From Mycobacteroides franklinii (GTDB taxonomy: Bacteria; Actinomycetota; Actinomycetes; Mycobacteriales; Mycobacteriaceae): a stretch of 64,000 bases of DNA. Below are positions 44,415 through 51,932 of this stretch, in pieces. Under the pieces are notes generated by a model that saw nothing but the letters and a program-made list of their open reading frames with translations, did no database searches and was not told the DNA's origin. The stretch's first letter is position 1, and the number at the start of each line of letters is the position of its first letter. The translations under genes and the position numbers were made by a program. Location: contig NZ_MAFQ01000012.1 in NCBI RefSeq assembly GCF_002013895.1, forward strand, positions 62,001-126,000. The letters run 5' to 3'.

Positions 44415-44471
44415 GAGACCACTCCTGGAGAACGTCAAACAGATTCGCGGGATTCGCTGACTGTGCCACAG

Positions 44472-44519
44472 ACACTACCCCTGGGGTGAGACATCACGGC
44501 GCAACACAACGTGTTGTGG
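44472..44519 (-). promoter_or_regulatory. Candidate pair of NrdR boxes upstream of nrdF2
   Basis: Two 16-base palindromic segments, at 44472-44487 and 44504-44519, each begin ACAC on the plus strand and are separated by exactly 16 bases. Inner parts are TACCCCTGGGGT and AACGTGTTGTGG. NrdR repressor sites occur as pairs of 16-base boxes spaced 15-16 bases apart upstream of RNR genes. The inner bases differ from the AT-rich consensus. Confidence 0.5.
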
Positions 44520-44564
44520 TTAAGCGTGTCGAGCCCAATCGCAAGAATCTCCAGTGACGCAAAC

Positions 44565-44578
44565 TTGACACGTGTAAA
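44565..44578. promoter_or_regulatory. Palindrome upstream of SDR gene
   Basis: TTGACACGTGTAAA is palindromic except for one pair, with a perfect ACACGTGT centre. It ends 10 bases before the ATG at 44589, in the right place for a TetR-type operator or a promoter element. No TetR gene is adjacent. Confidence 0.45.
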
Positions 44579-44588
44579 GTCCGTGGTC

Positions 44589-45455
44589 ATGGGCTCATCC
44601 AGGGACAAGATCTACGGGAAAACTATCGCCATCACCGGTGCCGCACGCGGGATCGGATACGCCACCGCCACCGCACTGCTGCGCCGGGGCGCCCGGGTGG
44701 TGATCGGCGACCGTGATGTCGAGGCGCTCGCAGCCGCCGTCGAGGGCCTCAAGGAAGAAGGAAACGTCGACGCCCATCCCGTGGACGTGACCGACCCCGC
44801 CTCGTTCAAGCGATTCCTGGAGGCTGCCGGCGCCGGCGGCTCGGTCGACGTTCTCATCAACAATGCGGGCGTCATGCCGATTGGGCCGTTCCTGTCCACG
44901 AGCGACGGCGCGATCCGCTCGATGCTGGAGGTCAATCTGTACGGCGTCATCAACGGGTGTCGCCTGGCGCTTCCCGAGATGGTGGCGCGCCGTGGCGGCC
45001 AGATCGTCAACATCGCATCCGTGGCCGGCCTCATGGCGGCACCCGGCATGGCGGTATACAACGCATCCAAGTTCGGCGTGGTCGGCCTGTCCCGCGCGCT
45101 GAGCGACGAGTTCGCACCGCAAGGAGTCCAGGTCAGCGCCGTACTGCCGACCTTTACCAACACCGAACTGATCGCCGGCACTGATTCGACAGGTGCGCAG
45201 AAACCCGTCGAACCCGAAGACATCGCCGCAGCCGTGGTGCGGATCATCGAGAAGCCGCGTGTCCAGGTCACGGTCCCGAAGCCGCTCGGCGCGGTGACCA
45301 CGATCGTCAATTCGCTGCCCACCACGGTGCGCCGATTCATGAGTAAGAAGGCCGGAACCGACCGCGTGTTCCTCGATATCGACACCAACGCACGCAGCGC
45401 GTACGAGAACCGTGCCGGTTCGAGCCTGGGTGTGACCAAACCCGACGGCGAATAG
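44589..45455 (+). CDS. Short-chain dehydrogenase/reductase
   Basis: This 288-residue SDR has the TGAARGIG cofactor loop at about 16-23, DRDVEALAA after strand 2 (Asp suggests NAD), NNAGVMPIGP, the catalytic Ser in NIASVAG and YNASKFG (Tyr-Lys pair). A C-terminal extension of about 60 residues with PKPLGAVTTIVNSLP is typical of mycobacterial SDRs linked to lipid or sterol metabolism. ATG at 44589 is used. The substrate is unknown. Confidence 0.88.
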   Translation: MGSSRDKIYGKTIAITGAARGIGYATATALLRRGARVVIGDRDVEALAAAVEGLKEEGNVDAHPVDVTDPASFKRFLEAAGAGGSVDVLINNAGVMPIGPFLSTSDGAIRSMLEVNLYGVINGCRLALPEMVARRGGQIVNIASVAGLMAAPGMAVYNASKFGVVGLSRALSDEFAPQGVQVSAVLPTFTNTELIAGTDSTGAQKPVEPEDIAAAVVRIIEKPRVQVTVPKPLGAVTTIVNSLPTTVRRFMSKKAGTDRVFLDIDTNARSAYENRAGSSLGVTKPDGE

Positions 45456-45471
45456 ACCCGCTCGCGGCCCT

Positions 45472-45477
45472 TACTAT
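45472..45477 (+). promoter_or_regulatory. -10 element for a leaderless flavoprotein transcript
   Basis: TACTAT lies 8 bases before the GTG at 45485, the distance expected if transcription begins on or next to the start codon. No ribosome-binding site is seen, which agrees with leaderless translation, common in mycobacteria. Confidence 0.5.
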
Positions 45478-45484
45478 TTGATAT

Positions 45485-46678
45485 GTGAGCGAGAAGCACT
45501 ACGACATTGCGGTAGTCGGCGGGGGCCCGGCCGGGTCATCTGCGGCCTGGCAGGCCGCCCGCACGGGCGCCAGCGTGGTGCTCGTCGACAAGGCCGAGTT
45601 CCCGCGGGATAAGCCGTGCGGCGACGGGTTGACCGCCCGCGCGGTGAGCTACCTGCAGAAGATGGGCCTGGCCAATGAGGTCGCCCAGTTCCATCGCGTC
45701 GACGGTGTGCGCGTCGACAGCGGCACTGTTTGGGAGCTCACCTTCCCCAAGCGTCCCGGCATGCCCGATCACGGGCATGTCGTGCGCCGCCCCGAGCTGG
45801 ACACCCTGCTACTCAAGCACGCCGAGTCCGCGGGCGTCGAAGTACGCCAGTCCACCGAGGCAGTCGGTCCGATCGGCGATGGCAATCTGGTCAAGGGCAT
45901 TGAGGTCAAGACCGCCAATGGATCGCGCGAGACCATCTCGGCCGACGCGGTGATCGTCGCCGACGGTGCCTACTCCCCCGTCAAGCGCGCGATGAACATC
46001 GACTCGGAGGTCAAGGGATACACCGCGATTGCGATCCGTGCCGAGATGGAGGCCAACCGCGAAGACTCCAACATGCTCGACATCGACCTGCGGTTGCACC
46101 ATAAGAATGACGCGCTGATCGGGTACGGCTGGGTTTTCCCGCTCGGCGCGGGACGAATCAATATCGGCATCGGCTACGTCAACAGCTACAAGAAGTGGCA
46201 GGACGTCAACGCCGCACAGGTTCTCGATACCTATATGAAGAAGCTGCCGCGCGAGTGGGAGTTGCCCGATCTTGCCGAGCTGCGCAAGAACAAGGGTGTG
46301 CGCGCCTGGCGCCTGCCCATGGGATTCACCGCGTGGCCGCCCTGGCGCCCGGGTGTGCTGTTCGCCGGTGACGCACTGGGCGCGGGCAAGCCGGTCAGTG
46401 GTGCCGGCATCTCCAAGGCTCTCGAATCCGGCTTGGCCGCAGGCGAATGCGCGGTGGCGGCATTGCAGAACGCCGGCCCGCAGGACTTCACCAACTACCA
46501 GCAGCGGATGAACGACGCCTGGGGCCGGGAATACCGGCGCGGACGGATCATGCACCGAGCGCTGGGCAATCCGTGGCTGTGCGACAAGGGCATCAAGCTG
46601 ATGGACAACGCGACGTTCCGCGACAACCTGCTCAAGACCTTGTACAAGCGGGCCCAAAGCCCCGGCCACAAGCACTGA
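45485..46678 (+). CDS. Geranylgeranyl-reductase-family FAD oxidoreductase
   Basis: This 397-residue flavoprotein has IAVVGGGPAGSSAAWQAA (FAD ADP-binding loop), EFPRDKPCGDGLTARAV with the PCGDG motif near residue 44, and VLFAGDALGAGKPVSGAGI (second FAD motif). The family reduces isoprenoid double bonds; MenJ (Rv0561c) reduces menaquinone. Only part of MenJ's pattern is shared, so this is probably a paralogue acting on another prenyl or lipid substrate. It starts with GTG, probably leaderless, and the YoaK gene follows after 6 bases. Confidence 0.85.
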   Translation: MSEKHYDIAVVGGGPAGSSAAWQAARTGASVVLVDKAEFPRDKPCGDGLTARAVSYLQKMGLANEVAQFHRVDGVRVDSGTVWELTFPKRPGMPDHGHVVRRPELDTLLLKHAESAGVEVRQSTEAVGPIGDGNLVKGIEVKTANGSRETISADAVIVADGAYSPVKRAMNIDSEVKGYTAIAIRAEMEANREDSNMLDIDLRLHHKNDALIGYGWVFPLGAGRINIGIGYVNSYKKWQDVNAAQVLDTYMKKLPREWELPDLAELRKNKGVRAWRLPMGFTAWPPWRPGVLFAGDALGAGKPVSGAGISKALESGLAAGECAVAALQNAGPQDFTNYQQRMNDAWGREYRRGRIMHRALGNPWLCDKGIKLMDNATFRDNLLKTLYKRAQSPGHKH

Positions 46679-46684
46679 TCCGCG

Positions 46685-47347
46685 GTGTGGTCCATCCGGC
46701 GGCGGGAGATGGTGCTCGCCGCTGGGCTGTCCACTGTCGCAGGGTTTCTCGATGCGATTGGCTTTGTGCATCTGGGCGGGTACTTCCTGTCCTTCATGAG
46801 CGGTAATACGACCAGGATGGCCGCGTCCACTGCGACCCAACACTGGGAATCCGCGTACAAGGCGGCCGGTTTGATCGGCATGTTCTTCATCGGCGTGATG
46901 GTCGGCGCCATCGCCTCACGCGTCAGCGGCGAACACGAACGTGTGGTCGTGCTATCGGTCACCTCGACAACGGTTGCGGCGGCGGCGATCACGCAGGAGA
47001 TGGGAGCGGGTGTCGCAGCACTGCTCGTCACGGCGCTGGCGATGGGCGCCATGAATTCGGTTTTCCAGCGCTCCGGTGAGGTCCAGGTTGGGCTCACCTA
47101 CATCACCGGCACGGTGGTCAAGGCCGGGCAGCGGCTGGTCGACGCATTCTTCGGTGGACCCCGCTGGGTATGGCTGCGTTACATCACGTTGTGGGCCGGG
47201 TTGACTGTCGGCGCCGTGTTGGGTGCCGCAACGTATCACCGCATTGGGCTGGACGCGCTATGGGTCGGCTTGGCACTCTTGGCTATCGCCACGTTCACCG
47301 CATGGCTGGTGCAGCGGTCGATCCCTGCGGTTTTAGATCCGGACTAG
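46685..47347 (+). CDS. YoaK-family (DUF1275) membrane protein
   Basis: This 220-residue protein has six hydrophobic helices and the DUF1275 signature GFLDAIGFVHLGGYFLSFMSGN at the first helix. AMGAMNSVFQRSGEVQVGLTYITGTVVK in the middle is also conserved. Function is unknown. GTG at 46685 is 6 bases past the flavoprotein stop, so both share a transcript. The end overlaps the convergent DinB gene by 15 bases. Confidence 0.82.
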   Translation: MWSIRRREMVLAAGLSTVAGFLDAIGFVHLGGYFLSFMSGNTTRMAASTATQHWESAYKAAGLIGMFFIGVMVGAIASRVSGEHERVVVLSVTSTTVAAAAITQEMGAGVAALLVTALAMGAMNSVFQRSGEVQVGLTYITGTVVKAGQRLVDAFFGGPRWVWLRYITLWAGLTVGAVLGAATYHRIGLDALWVGLALLAIATFTAWLVQRSIPAVLDPD

Positions 47348-48070
47348 ATCCAGCACCCGCTCGACGCGGGTCGCATCTCCATCGACCGTCAAGCGTGACA
47401 ACGAAACCCGATGCCATAGCGCCAGCAGCAGATCGGAGGTGGATGCCGTAATCGTGGCGTCCGGTGCGGCATCGTCGTCCACGATGCCGATGCCGCCCGC
47501 GTCGGCACGCAACAACCAGGAACCACCGGCATCGTTGGCCTGCAGGAGTATTCGTGCGCCTTGAAGATCCTCCGCGAGGCCGGCACTACGCCCGAGGAGC
47601 CTGGGCGTGAAGAGCTCCGACCACTCTGCGATGCCGTCCGCGGCCAGCGCCGCGTCGATCGGGTCAGCATCCCAGCCGCGATAGGCGCGCTCGATGTCCC
47701 AGCGGTGCACGGCCACTTCCTGCGCCTGCCTGCGATACCAGAACCTCACCGGCCGCTCACCGAACAGTGACTTCGTCGGCGTATCGATGTCCTTCGATGT
47801 CAATGCAGCGACAAGTTTGTCGGCACGCTCGGAATACCAACCGAGGATCCGCTCCCCCGCCGGAGCATCCGGGTCGACGTCTGCGTATGGAACCTTTTGC
47901 CCGACAAGGACTCCCACCGCCCAGCGATGCACTCCGCCCAGGTGAGCCACTACGTCACGTGCCGTCCAGCCCAGGCAAGACGGCACGTCACGGTCCAGGT
48001 ACTCGGGCGGGGTCGCAGCGACGGCCGCCATCCCTTTGCGCAGTGCTTCCAGCCATTTGTCAGGGCTCAT
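47333..48070 (-). CDS. Mycothiol-dependent maleylpyruvate-isomerase-family (DinB) protein
   Basis: This 245-residue protein has the DinB-like metal site: GWTARDVVAHLGGVHRW near residues 34-50 and QEVAVHRWDIERAY near 115-128. It also has the C-terminal SCP2-like domain (LLLALWHRVSLSRLTVDGD) found in actinobacterial mycothiol S-transferases and maleylpyruvate isomerases. Its substrate is not known. It converges on the YoaK gene with a 15-base overlap. Confidence 0.82.
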   Translation of the reverse strand: MSPDKWLEALRKGMAAVAATPPEYLDRDVPSCLGWTARDVVAHLGGVHRWAVGVLVGQKVPYADVDPDAPAGERILGWYSERADKLVAALTSKDIDTPTKSLFGERPVRFWYRRQAQEVAVHRWDIERAYRGWDADPIDAALAADGIAEWSELFTPRLLGRSAGLAEDLQGARILLQANDAGGSWLLRADAGGIGIVDDDAAPDATITASTSDLLLALWHRVSLSRLTVDGDATRVERVLDLVRI

Positions 48071-48238
48071 CCCGTAGTCGTATCACGCCCCGGCAACGAC
48101 GGCCCGATGGGCCGCGGGGCAGCGTGATCGGTGGGCGGGTCAACTGGTGATCCGCATACTGGAAATACCACTTGTAAATCGATTTACTTTCAGTAAGTTC
48201 ATCCTGTCTTTTTACTGTGACTCTCCGGGGGGAGTCCT

Positions 48239-48691
48239 ATGAAAATCGGCCGTGTCCGCTGTGCACGCCTTCTGCTCGGGCTAGGAATGTCTTCAGAACT
48301 GCCGCTATCCAAGCGCCCACCGCCAACGCCGAATCCACCCAACTGCGAGCAGGTCCCCTGGGGCTTTCTGGGCTCGCTGAAGCGCGAGATCTGCGACCAG
48401 CCAATCCGAAAGGATGGGTCGTGGATGCGGCGCCAAGTCATCGGCATTCCCGCCCACTATCGCAACCCAAGCAGCAGCTGCTACAGCAGCGGCCATTGGG
48501 GCACCACCGACTGCACCTACTACCCGGGCGGCCAGGTGCCGGACAGAGTCGACAGTGACGAAACCTACGATCTGCGCGCAGACACCGTGCCCGCCGACGA
48601 GCCAGGACACATGCCCGACCCCGCACCCGCTCCGCCAGCGCCAAAGGAGCCAACGCCTGCCCCACCGGAGCCGGTCTCGGAAGATGCCTAG
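48239..48691 (+). CDS. Mycobacterial exported protein, conserved cysteine domain
   Basis: This 150-residue protein has a conserved core with cysteines in PPNCEQVPWGFLG, REICDQPIRKDGSW, SSSCYSSG and TTDCTYYPGG, followed by a proline-rich tail ending PEPVSEDA. The core type is frequent in mycobacteria and is normally exported, but the N-terminal signal here is short and weak (CARLLLGLGMSS). GGGGGGAG precedes the ATG. Function unknown. Confidence 0.68.
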   Translation: MKIGRVRCARLLLGLGMSSELPLSKRPPPTPNPPNCEQVPWGFLGSLKREICDQPIRKDGSWMRRQVIGIPAHYRNPSSSCYSSGHWGTTDCTYYPGGQVPDRVDSDETYDLRADTVPADEPGHMPDPAPAPPAPKEPTPAPPEPVSEDA

Positions 48692-48712
48692 CTGATTACC
48701 CGACCACGGGCA

Positions 48713-49426
48713 TCAGCGTCGGCCGCGCTCGGTCCGTCCCGGCTTGCGGGCGACCTTGCCCGCCGCAGCACGAGCCGCCTGCTTGGCCAGGGTCTTTTCC
48801 CGCGCCGTGCGCTTCGGTGCAGGCTCGGTCTGCCCACGCGATGAATCGGCCTTGCGGCCCCGCACGATCCCGATGAACTCGTCGACCGGGGCTGGCTGCC
48901 GCCCTTCCGGGAAGGCAAGTGCGACAGGGCATGTGGGCGCGTCAGCGATTGGACGGTACGTGAGGTCCTTGCGGTGATACAGCCGCGCCAGTGACTGCGG
49001 AACGATAAGCGCACCCAGTCCTGCGGCGACGAGTTCTATTGCATCCTCGGTGGTCTCGGGCCGGTGATCGACCGGAATGCCGGGAGCGCCCACCCAGAAG
49101 AGGACGTCGTCGAGTGGGAGCAGTACCGGTTCGCCATCGAGGTCTGCGGCGGTGATCGTGTCGACGGCACTGAGCAGGTGATCGGTGGGCACCACTGCCA
49201 CCGTTATCTCTTCGTAGAGAGGGATGACGGCGAGCCCATATGTATCGGCCGGCAGCCGCAGCAACGCGACGTCCACGGTGCCGTCCCGCAGCGCGTCGGC
49301 GGCATCTGCCGCGGCGACGGCGCGCAACTGCAGTGGGGCCTTGGGATGACGCTCGGCCCAGATTCGTGCCCACTTCGCAGGAGTCCCACCCGGGACGTAT
49401 CCGAGGGTGAGTGAGGGCGAGGTCAC
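48713..49426 (-). CDS. LysR-sensor-domain protein lacking HTH, with basic C-terminal tail
   Basis: This 237-residue protein begins directly with the LysR effector-binding fold (LTLGYVPGGTPAKWARIWAE, VDVALLRLPAD, IELVAAGLGALIVPQSLA). There is no N-terminal winged helix, and the bases upstream do not extend it. The last 50 residues are rich in Lys/Arg/Ala (KRTAREKTLAKQAARAAAGK), like a nucleic-acid-binding tail. GTG start at 49426. It is divergent from the DUF5997 gene across 28 bases. Function is unknown. Confidence 0.72.
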   Translation of the reverse strand: MTSPSLTLGYVPGGTPAKWARIWAERHPKAPLQLRAVAAADAADALRDGTVDVALLRLPADTYGLAVIPLYEEITVAVVPTDHLLSAVDTITAADLDGEPVLLPLDDVLFWVGAPGIPVDHRPETTEDAIELVAAGLGALIVPQSLARLYHRKDLTYRPIADAPTCPVALAFPEGRQPAPVDEFIGIVRGRKADSSRGQTEPAPKRTAREKTLAKQAARAAAGKVARKPGRTERGRR

Positions 49427-49454
49427 CGCCTCAGGCTACCGATAAGCTGAACCC

Positions 49455-49835
49455 ATGAGCAGGCCCAACGCGCAGTCCATGAAACCCGCCACCGCGGCGA
49501 AAAAGCTGGACGTGTACCTGCAAGCGACACCCGCGGAGTTCCAGGAGAACCCGATCACCCGCGCCGAGCTCGCGGCGCTGCAGGCTGACCCACCGCAGTG
49601 GCTCAAGGACCTCCGCAAGGACGGGCCGCACCCGAAGAACCTCGTGGCAGCCAAGCTTGGTGTTTCGATCTCCGGTCTCGCGCGCGGCGGCGTCGATGGT
49701 CCGCTCACCACCGAGCAGATCAACGAGTTGCTCGAGGAGAAGCCCGAGTGGCTGGTCGCGGAACGCGAGAGCTATCAGAACGTGCTCCGTGAGGAGCGAC
49801 GCGTGAAGGCGCTGCGGGCGGACAAGGCCCGTTGA
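49455..49835 (+). CDS. DUF5997 family protein
   Basis: This 126-residue actinobacterial protein has MKPATAAKKLDVYLQATPAEF at the start, PPQWLKDLRKDGPHPKNLVAAKLG in the middle and TTEQINELLEEKPEWL near the end. It is predicted to be helical and soluble. It is divergent from the LysR-like sensor protein, and the pair is often adjacent in actinobacteria (from memory). Role unknown; the VAAKLGVSISGLARGG segment hints at an HTH. Confidence 0.78.
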   Translation: MSRPNAQSMKPATAAKKLDVYLQATPAEFQENPITRAELAALQADPPQWLKDLRKDGPHPKNLVAAKLGVSISGLARGGVDGPLTTEQINELLEEKPEWLVAERESYQNVLREERRVKALRADKAR

Positions 49836-49864
49836 TCCGTTAGAGATCAGCTGCTGCCCGTCGG

Positions 49865-50572
49865 CTACAGGTTCAGCGGCAGTTTCGCGATGATCGGGCC
49901 CGTCGGCGAGGCCGAACCCTGGCCTTTCTCGACGGTGAATGCCAGTGCGGTGGAGTCGTTGAGTCGGGGTATGACCGCTGTTGTCGACGGTGCGACGGCC
50001 TGAGCATCCATGGTTCCCGCTGACTCCGGCCCGCTGTCGCCGATCAGCCACATTTGGTAAACAGTGCCGGGTTGTGGTGGTGCCACATTGTTCATCACCA
50101 ACACCGCCGTGTTCTTCTGCCGCGAATAGACAACAGTTGCCGTACCGCCGGTGGGGATGTCACCAGTGACGGTCCGTACGTCGGTGGCGGTGAAGACCTG
50201 CTGCGCGGTCGGAGGCGGAGGCCGCAGAATAGTGCCGATCCCAGCTGCCGCCAGCCCGATAGCGGTGGCGGCCGCCACAGCAATCAGAGGCGCTCTCCAG
50301 CGGTTGATATCTATTGCCCCGGAATCTCTTTGGATGTCCCGGGCCACGATCTTGAGCAGTCGCGGGCGAAGCCGGGCCGGAGGTTCAACCGCGGTGCTTG
50401 CCGCCAGGGCCGCCATCGTTTCCCGTGTAGCGCGCACTTCCTGGGTAAAGGAGAGGGTTTGTTCGGCGGCGCCGACTGACAGCCACCTGTCGATCTGGTC
50501 TCGTTCATCATCGGGCAGCGCATGCAGTGCGTATGGGGTGGCGGAGGTGATGAGGTCGTTGGGTTCGGTCAT
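49865..50572 (-). CDS. rskA: Anti-sigma-K factor RskA
   Basis: This 235-residue membrane protein matches RskA (Rv0444c): an N-terminal cytoplasmic anti-sigma domain (LITSATPYALHALPDDERDQIDRWL), one transmembrane helix at about 90-112, and an exported domain with TATVVYSRQKNTAVLVMNN and PQPGTVYQMWLIGD. It holds SigK inactive until cleaved in response to a signal. ATG at 50572 overlaps the sigK stop by four bases; an in-frame ATG at 50587 is less likely. Confidence 0.93.
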   Translation of the reverse strand: MTEPNDLITSATPYALHALPDDERDQIDRWLSVGAAEQTLSFTQEVRATRETMAALAASTAVEPPARLRPRLLKIVARDIQRDSGAIDINRWRAPLIAVAAATAIGLAAAGIGTILRPPPPTAQQVFTATDVRTVTGDIPTGGTATVVYSRQKNTAVLVMNNVAPPQPGTVYQMWLIGDSGPESAGTMDAQAVAPSTTAVIPRLNDSTALAFTVEKGQGSASPTGPIIAKLPLNL

Positions 50573-51150
50573 GGTGTCCCCAGGCATCGGCGCAGCGCCT
50601 TGATCGCGTCACGCATCCGAGATTTTATGGTTGCCAGATTCGCGGCAAGCCGTTGCGAGACTTGGTTATAAGTCAAACCGTCGTAGTAGGCCAGATGCAG
50701 GCATTGGCGTTGTGCATCAGTGAGTGTTTCGAGGCATTCGGTGACTTGCCGCTGCTCTTCGCTACGGATCACCGATTCAGTGACCTCGTCGGCGGCACGC
50801 TCGACAGTGGCTGCGCCGTAGCGTGACTCGCGGTCGGCCGCAGATTGCTCCGAACGCACGCGGTCGATGGCGCGGCGATGAGCCAAGGTCATGATCCAAG
50901 CCAGAGGCGATCCGGCGGTCGGGTCATAACTTTGGGCTGAACGCCAGATCTGCAGGTAGATCTCTTGCGTTGTCTCTTCGCTATAGCCAGGGTCCCGTAG
51001 CACCCGCAGCACCAGCCCGTAGACGCGTGAGCGAGTCTGATCGTAGAGCGCGGCGAATGCCGCGGTATCGCGGTCAGCGACATTGCGCAACAGGGCATCC
51101 AGGTCGCCAGGCACGCCCGTGAGCCTAAACGCATCGCGGACAATGTTCAC
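50569..51150 (-). CDS. sigK: ECF sigma factor SigK
   Basis: This 193-residue protein matches SigK (Rv0445c). Region 2 has AFAALYDQTRSRVYGLVLRVL and SEETTQEIYLQIWRSA; region 4 has TDAQRQCLHLAYYDGLTYNQVSQRLAANLATIKSRMRDAI. It recognises CCATCC/CCGAAT-type promoters, two of which lie at 55264-55374. GTG at 51150 overlaps the DUF1295 stop by GTGA, deciding the start; GTG at 51114 is the alternative. Being inside the operon it activates gives a positive feedback loop, restrained by RskA. Confidence 0.94.
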   Translation of the reverse strand: MNIVRDAFRLTGVPGDLDALLRNVADRDTAAFAALYDQTRSRVYGLVLRVLRDPGYSEETTQEIYLQIWRSAQSYDPTAGSPLAWIMTLAHRRAIDRVRSEQSAADRESRYGAATVERAADEVTESVIRSEEQRQVTECLETLTDAQRQCLHLAYYDGLTYNQVSQRLAANLATIKSRMRDAIKALRRCLGTP

Positions 51151-51932
51151 AGCGATTCGCGTTTCGGGGGACGTGGCAGGATAAATGAAACCCGGCGTTG
51201 GTAGTCGACGAATCCGGGCCGCCCGGCCATTGCCTTCTCGGTGCGGCGGCCACCGGTGGCATAGACCAGGAAATATGTCATCAGCAACGGGTAAGGGACC
51301 GTTGCCAACGATTGCCAACCCGTAATGGTGACCAACCACAGCCCCCACCACACGCAGGCGTCGCCGAAATAGTTCGGGTGCCGAGTCCAGGCCCATAGAC
51401 CCTGGTCCATGATCCTGCCCTTGTTGACTGGGTCCTCTTTGAAACGGCGCAGCTGATAATCACCCACCGCTTCGAAAAGCATTCCGACGAACCATAATCC
51501 GATACCGGCGCCCAACACCGGCCACAGCGATTCCGGGGTGGGCCCTTCCACGGCTGAGCGCTGGATCGGTATGGATACCAGCCACGTGGCGGCGGCTTGG
51601 ATGACGAAGATCTTGCGCAGCACATGCGGCACAGAGAAGTCGCCGCCTAGCAAGTCGCGGTACCGCGGATCTTCGCCTTTCCCCACCGATTTCACCAACA
51701 TGTGCCATGAGAGCCGGGCGCCCCATATGCCGATGAGCGTGAGCAGCAGAACCTGGCGCTGCCGGTCACCGCCACCGAACGTAGTGCACACCGCGGCCAC
51801 TGCGATGAACCCGAGGCCCCACGCGACATCGACCACGTTGTAGCGCCCGATGCGGTGGCCGATCAGGAAGGCGACACTGTGCACGGCCACCACGACGCAC
51901 AGCGAACACGCCATCACGGTGAAGAAGTTCAT
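51147..51932 (-). CDS. DUF1295 membrane protein (steroid 5-alpha reductase-like, Rv0446c-like)
   Basis: This 261-residue protein has about seven hydrophobic helices and the DUF1295 motifs GRYNVVDVAWGLGF, GKGEDPRYRDLLG and the C-terminal ARTHPNYFGD-like sequence WTRHPNYFGDACVWWGLWL, shared with isoprenylcysteine methyltransferases and steroid reductases (NADPH site). It may reduce or modify the lipid produced by its neighbours. ATG at 51932 overlaps the methyltransferase stop by ATGA and is preferred over the upstream ATGs. Confidence 0.87.
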   Translation of the reverse strand: MNFFTVMACSLCVVVAVHSVAFLIGHRIGRYNVVDVAWGLGFIAVAAVCTTFGGGDRQRQVLLLTLIGIWGARLSWHMLVKSVGKGEDPRYRDLLGGDFSVPHVLRKIFVIQAAATWLVSIPIQRSAVEGPTPESLWPVLGAGIGLWFVGMLFEAVGDYQLRRFKEDPVNKGRIMDQGLWAWTRHPNYFGDACVWWGLWLVTITGWQSLATVPYPLLMTYFLVYATGGRRTEKAMAGRPGFVDYQRRVSFILPRPPKRESL

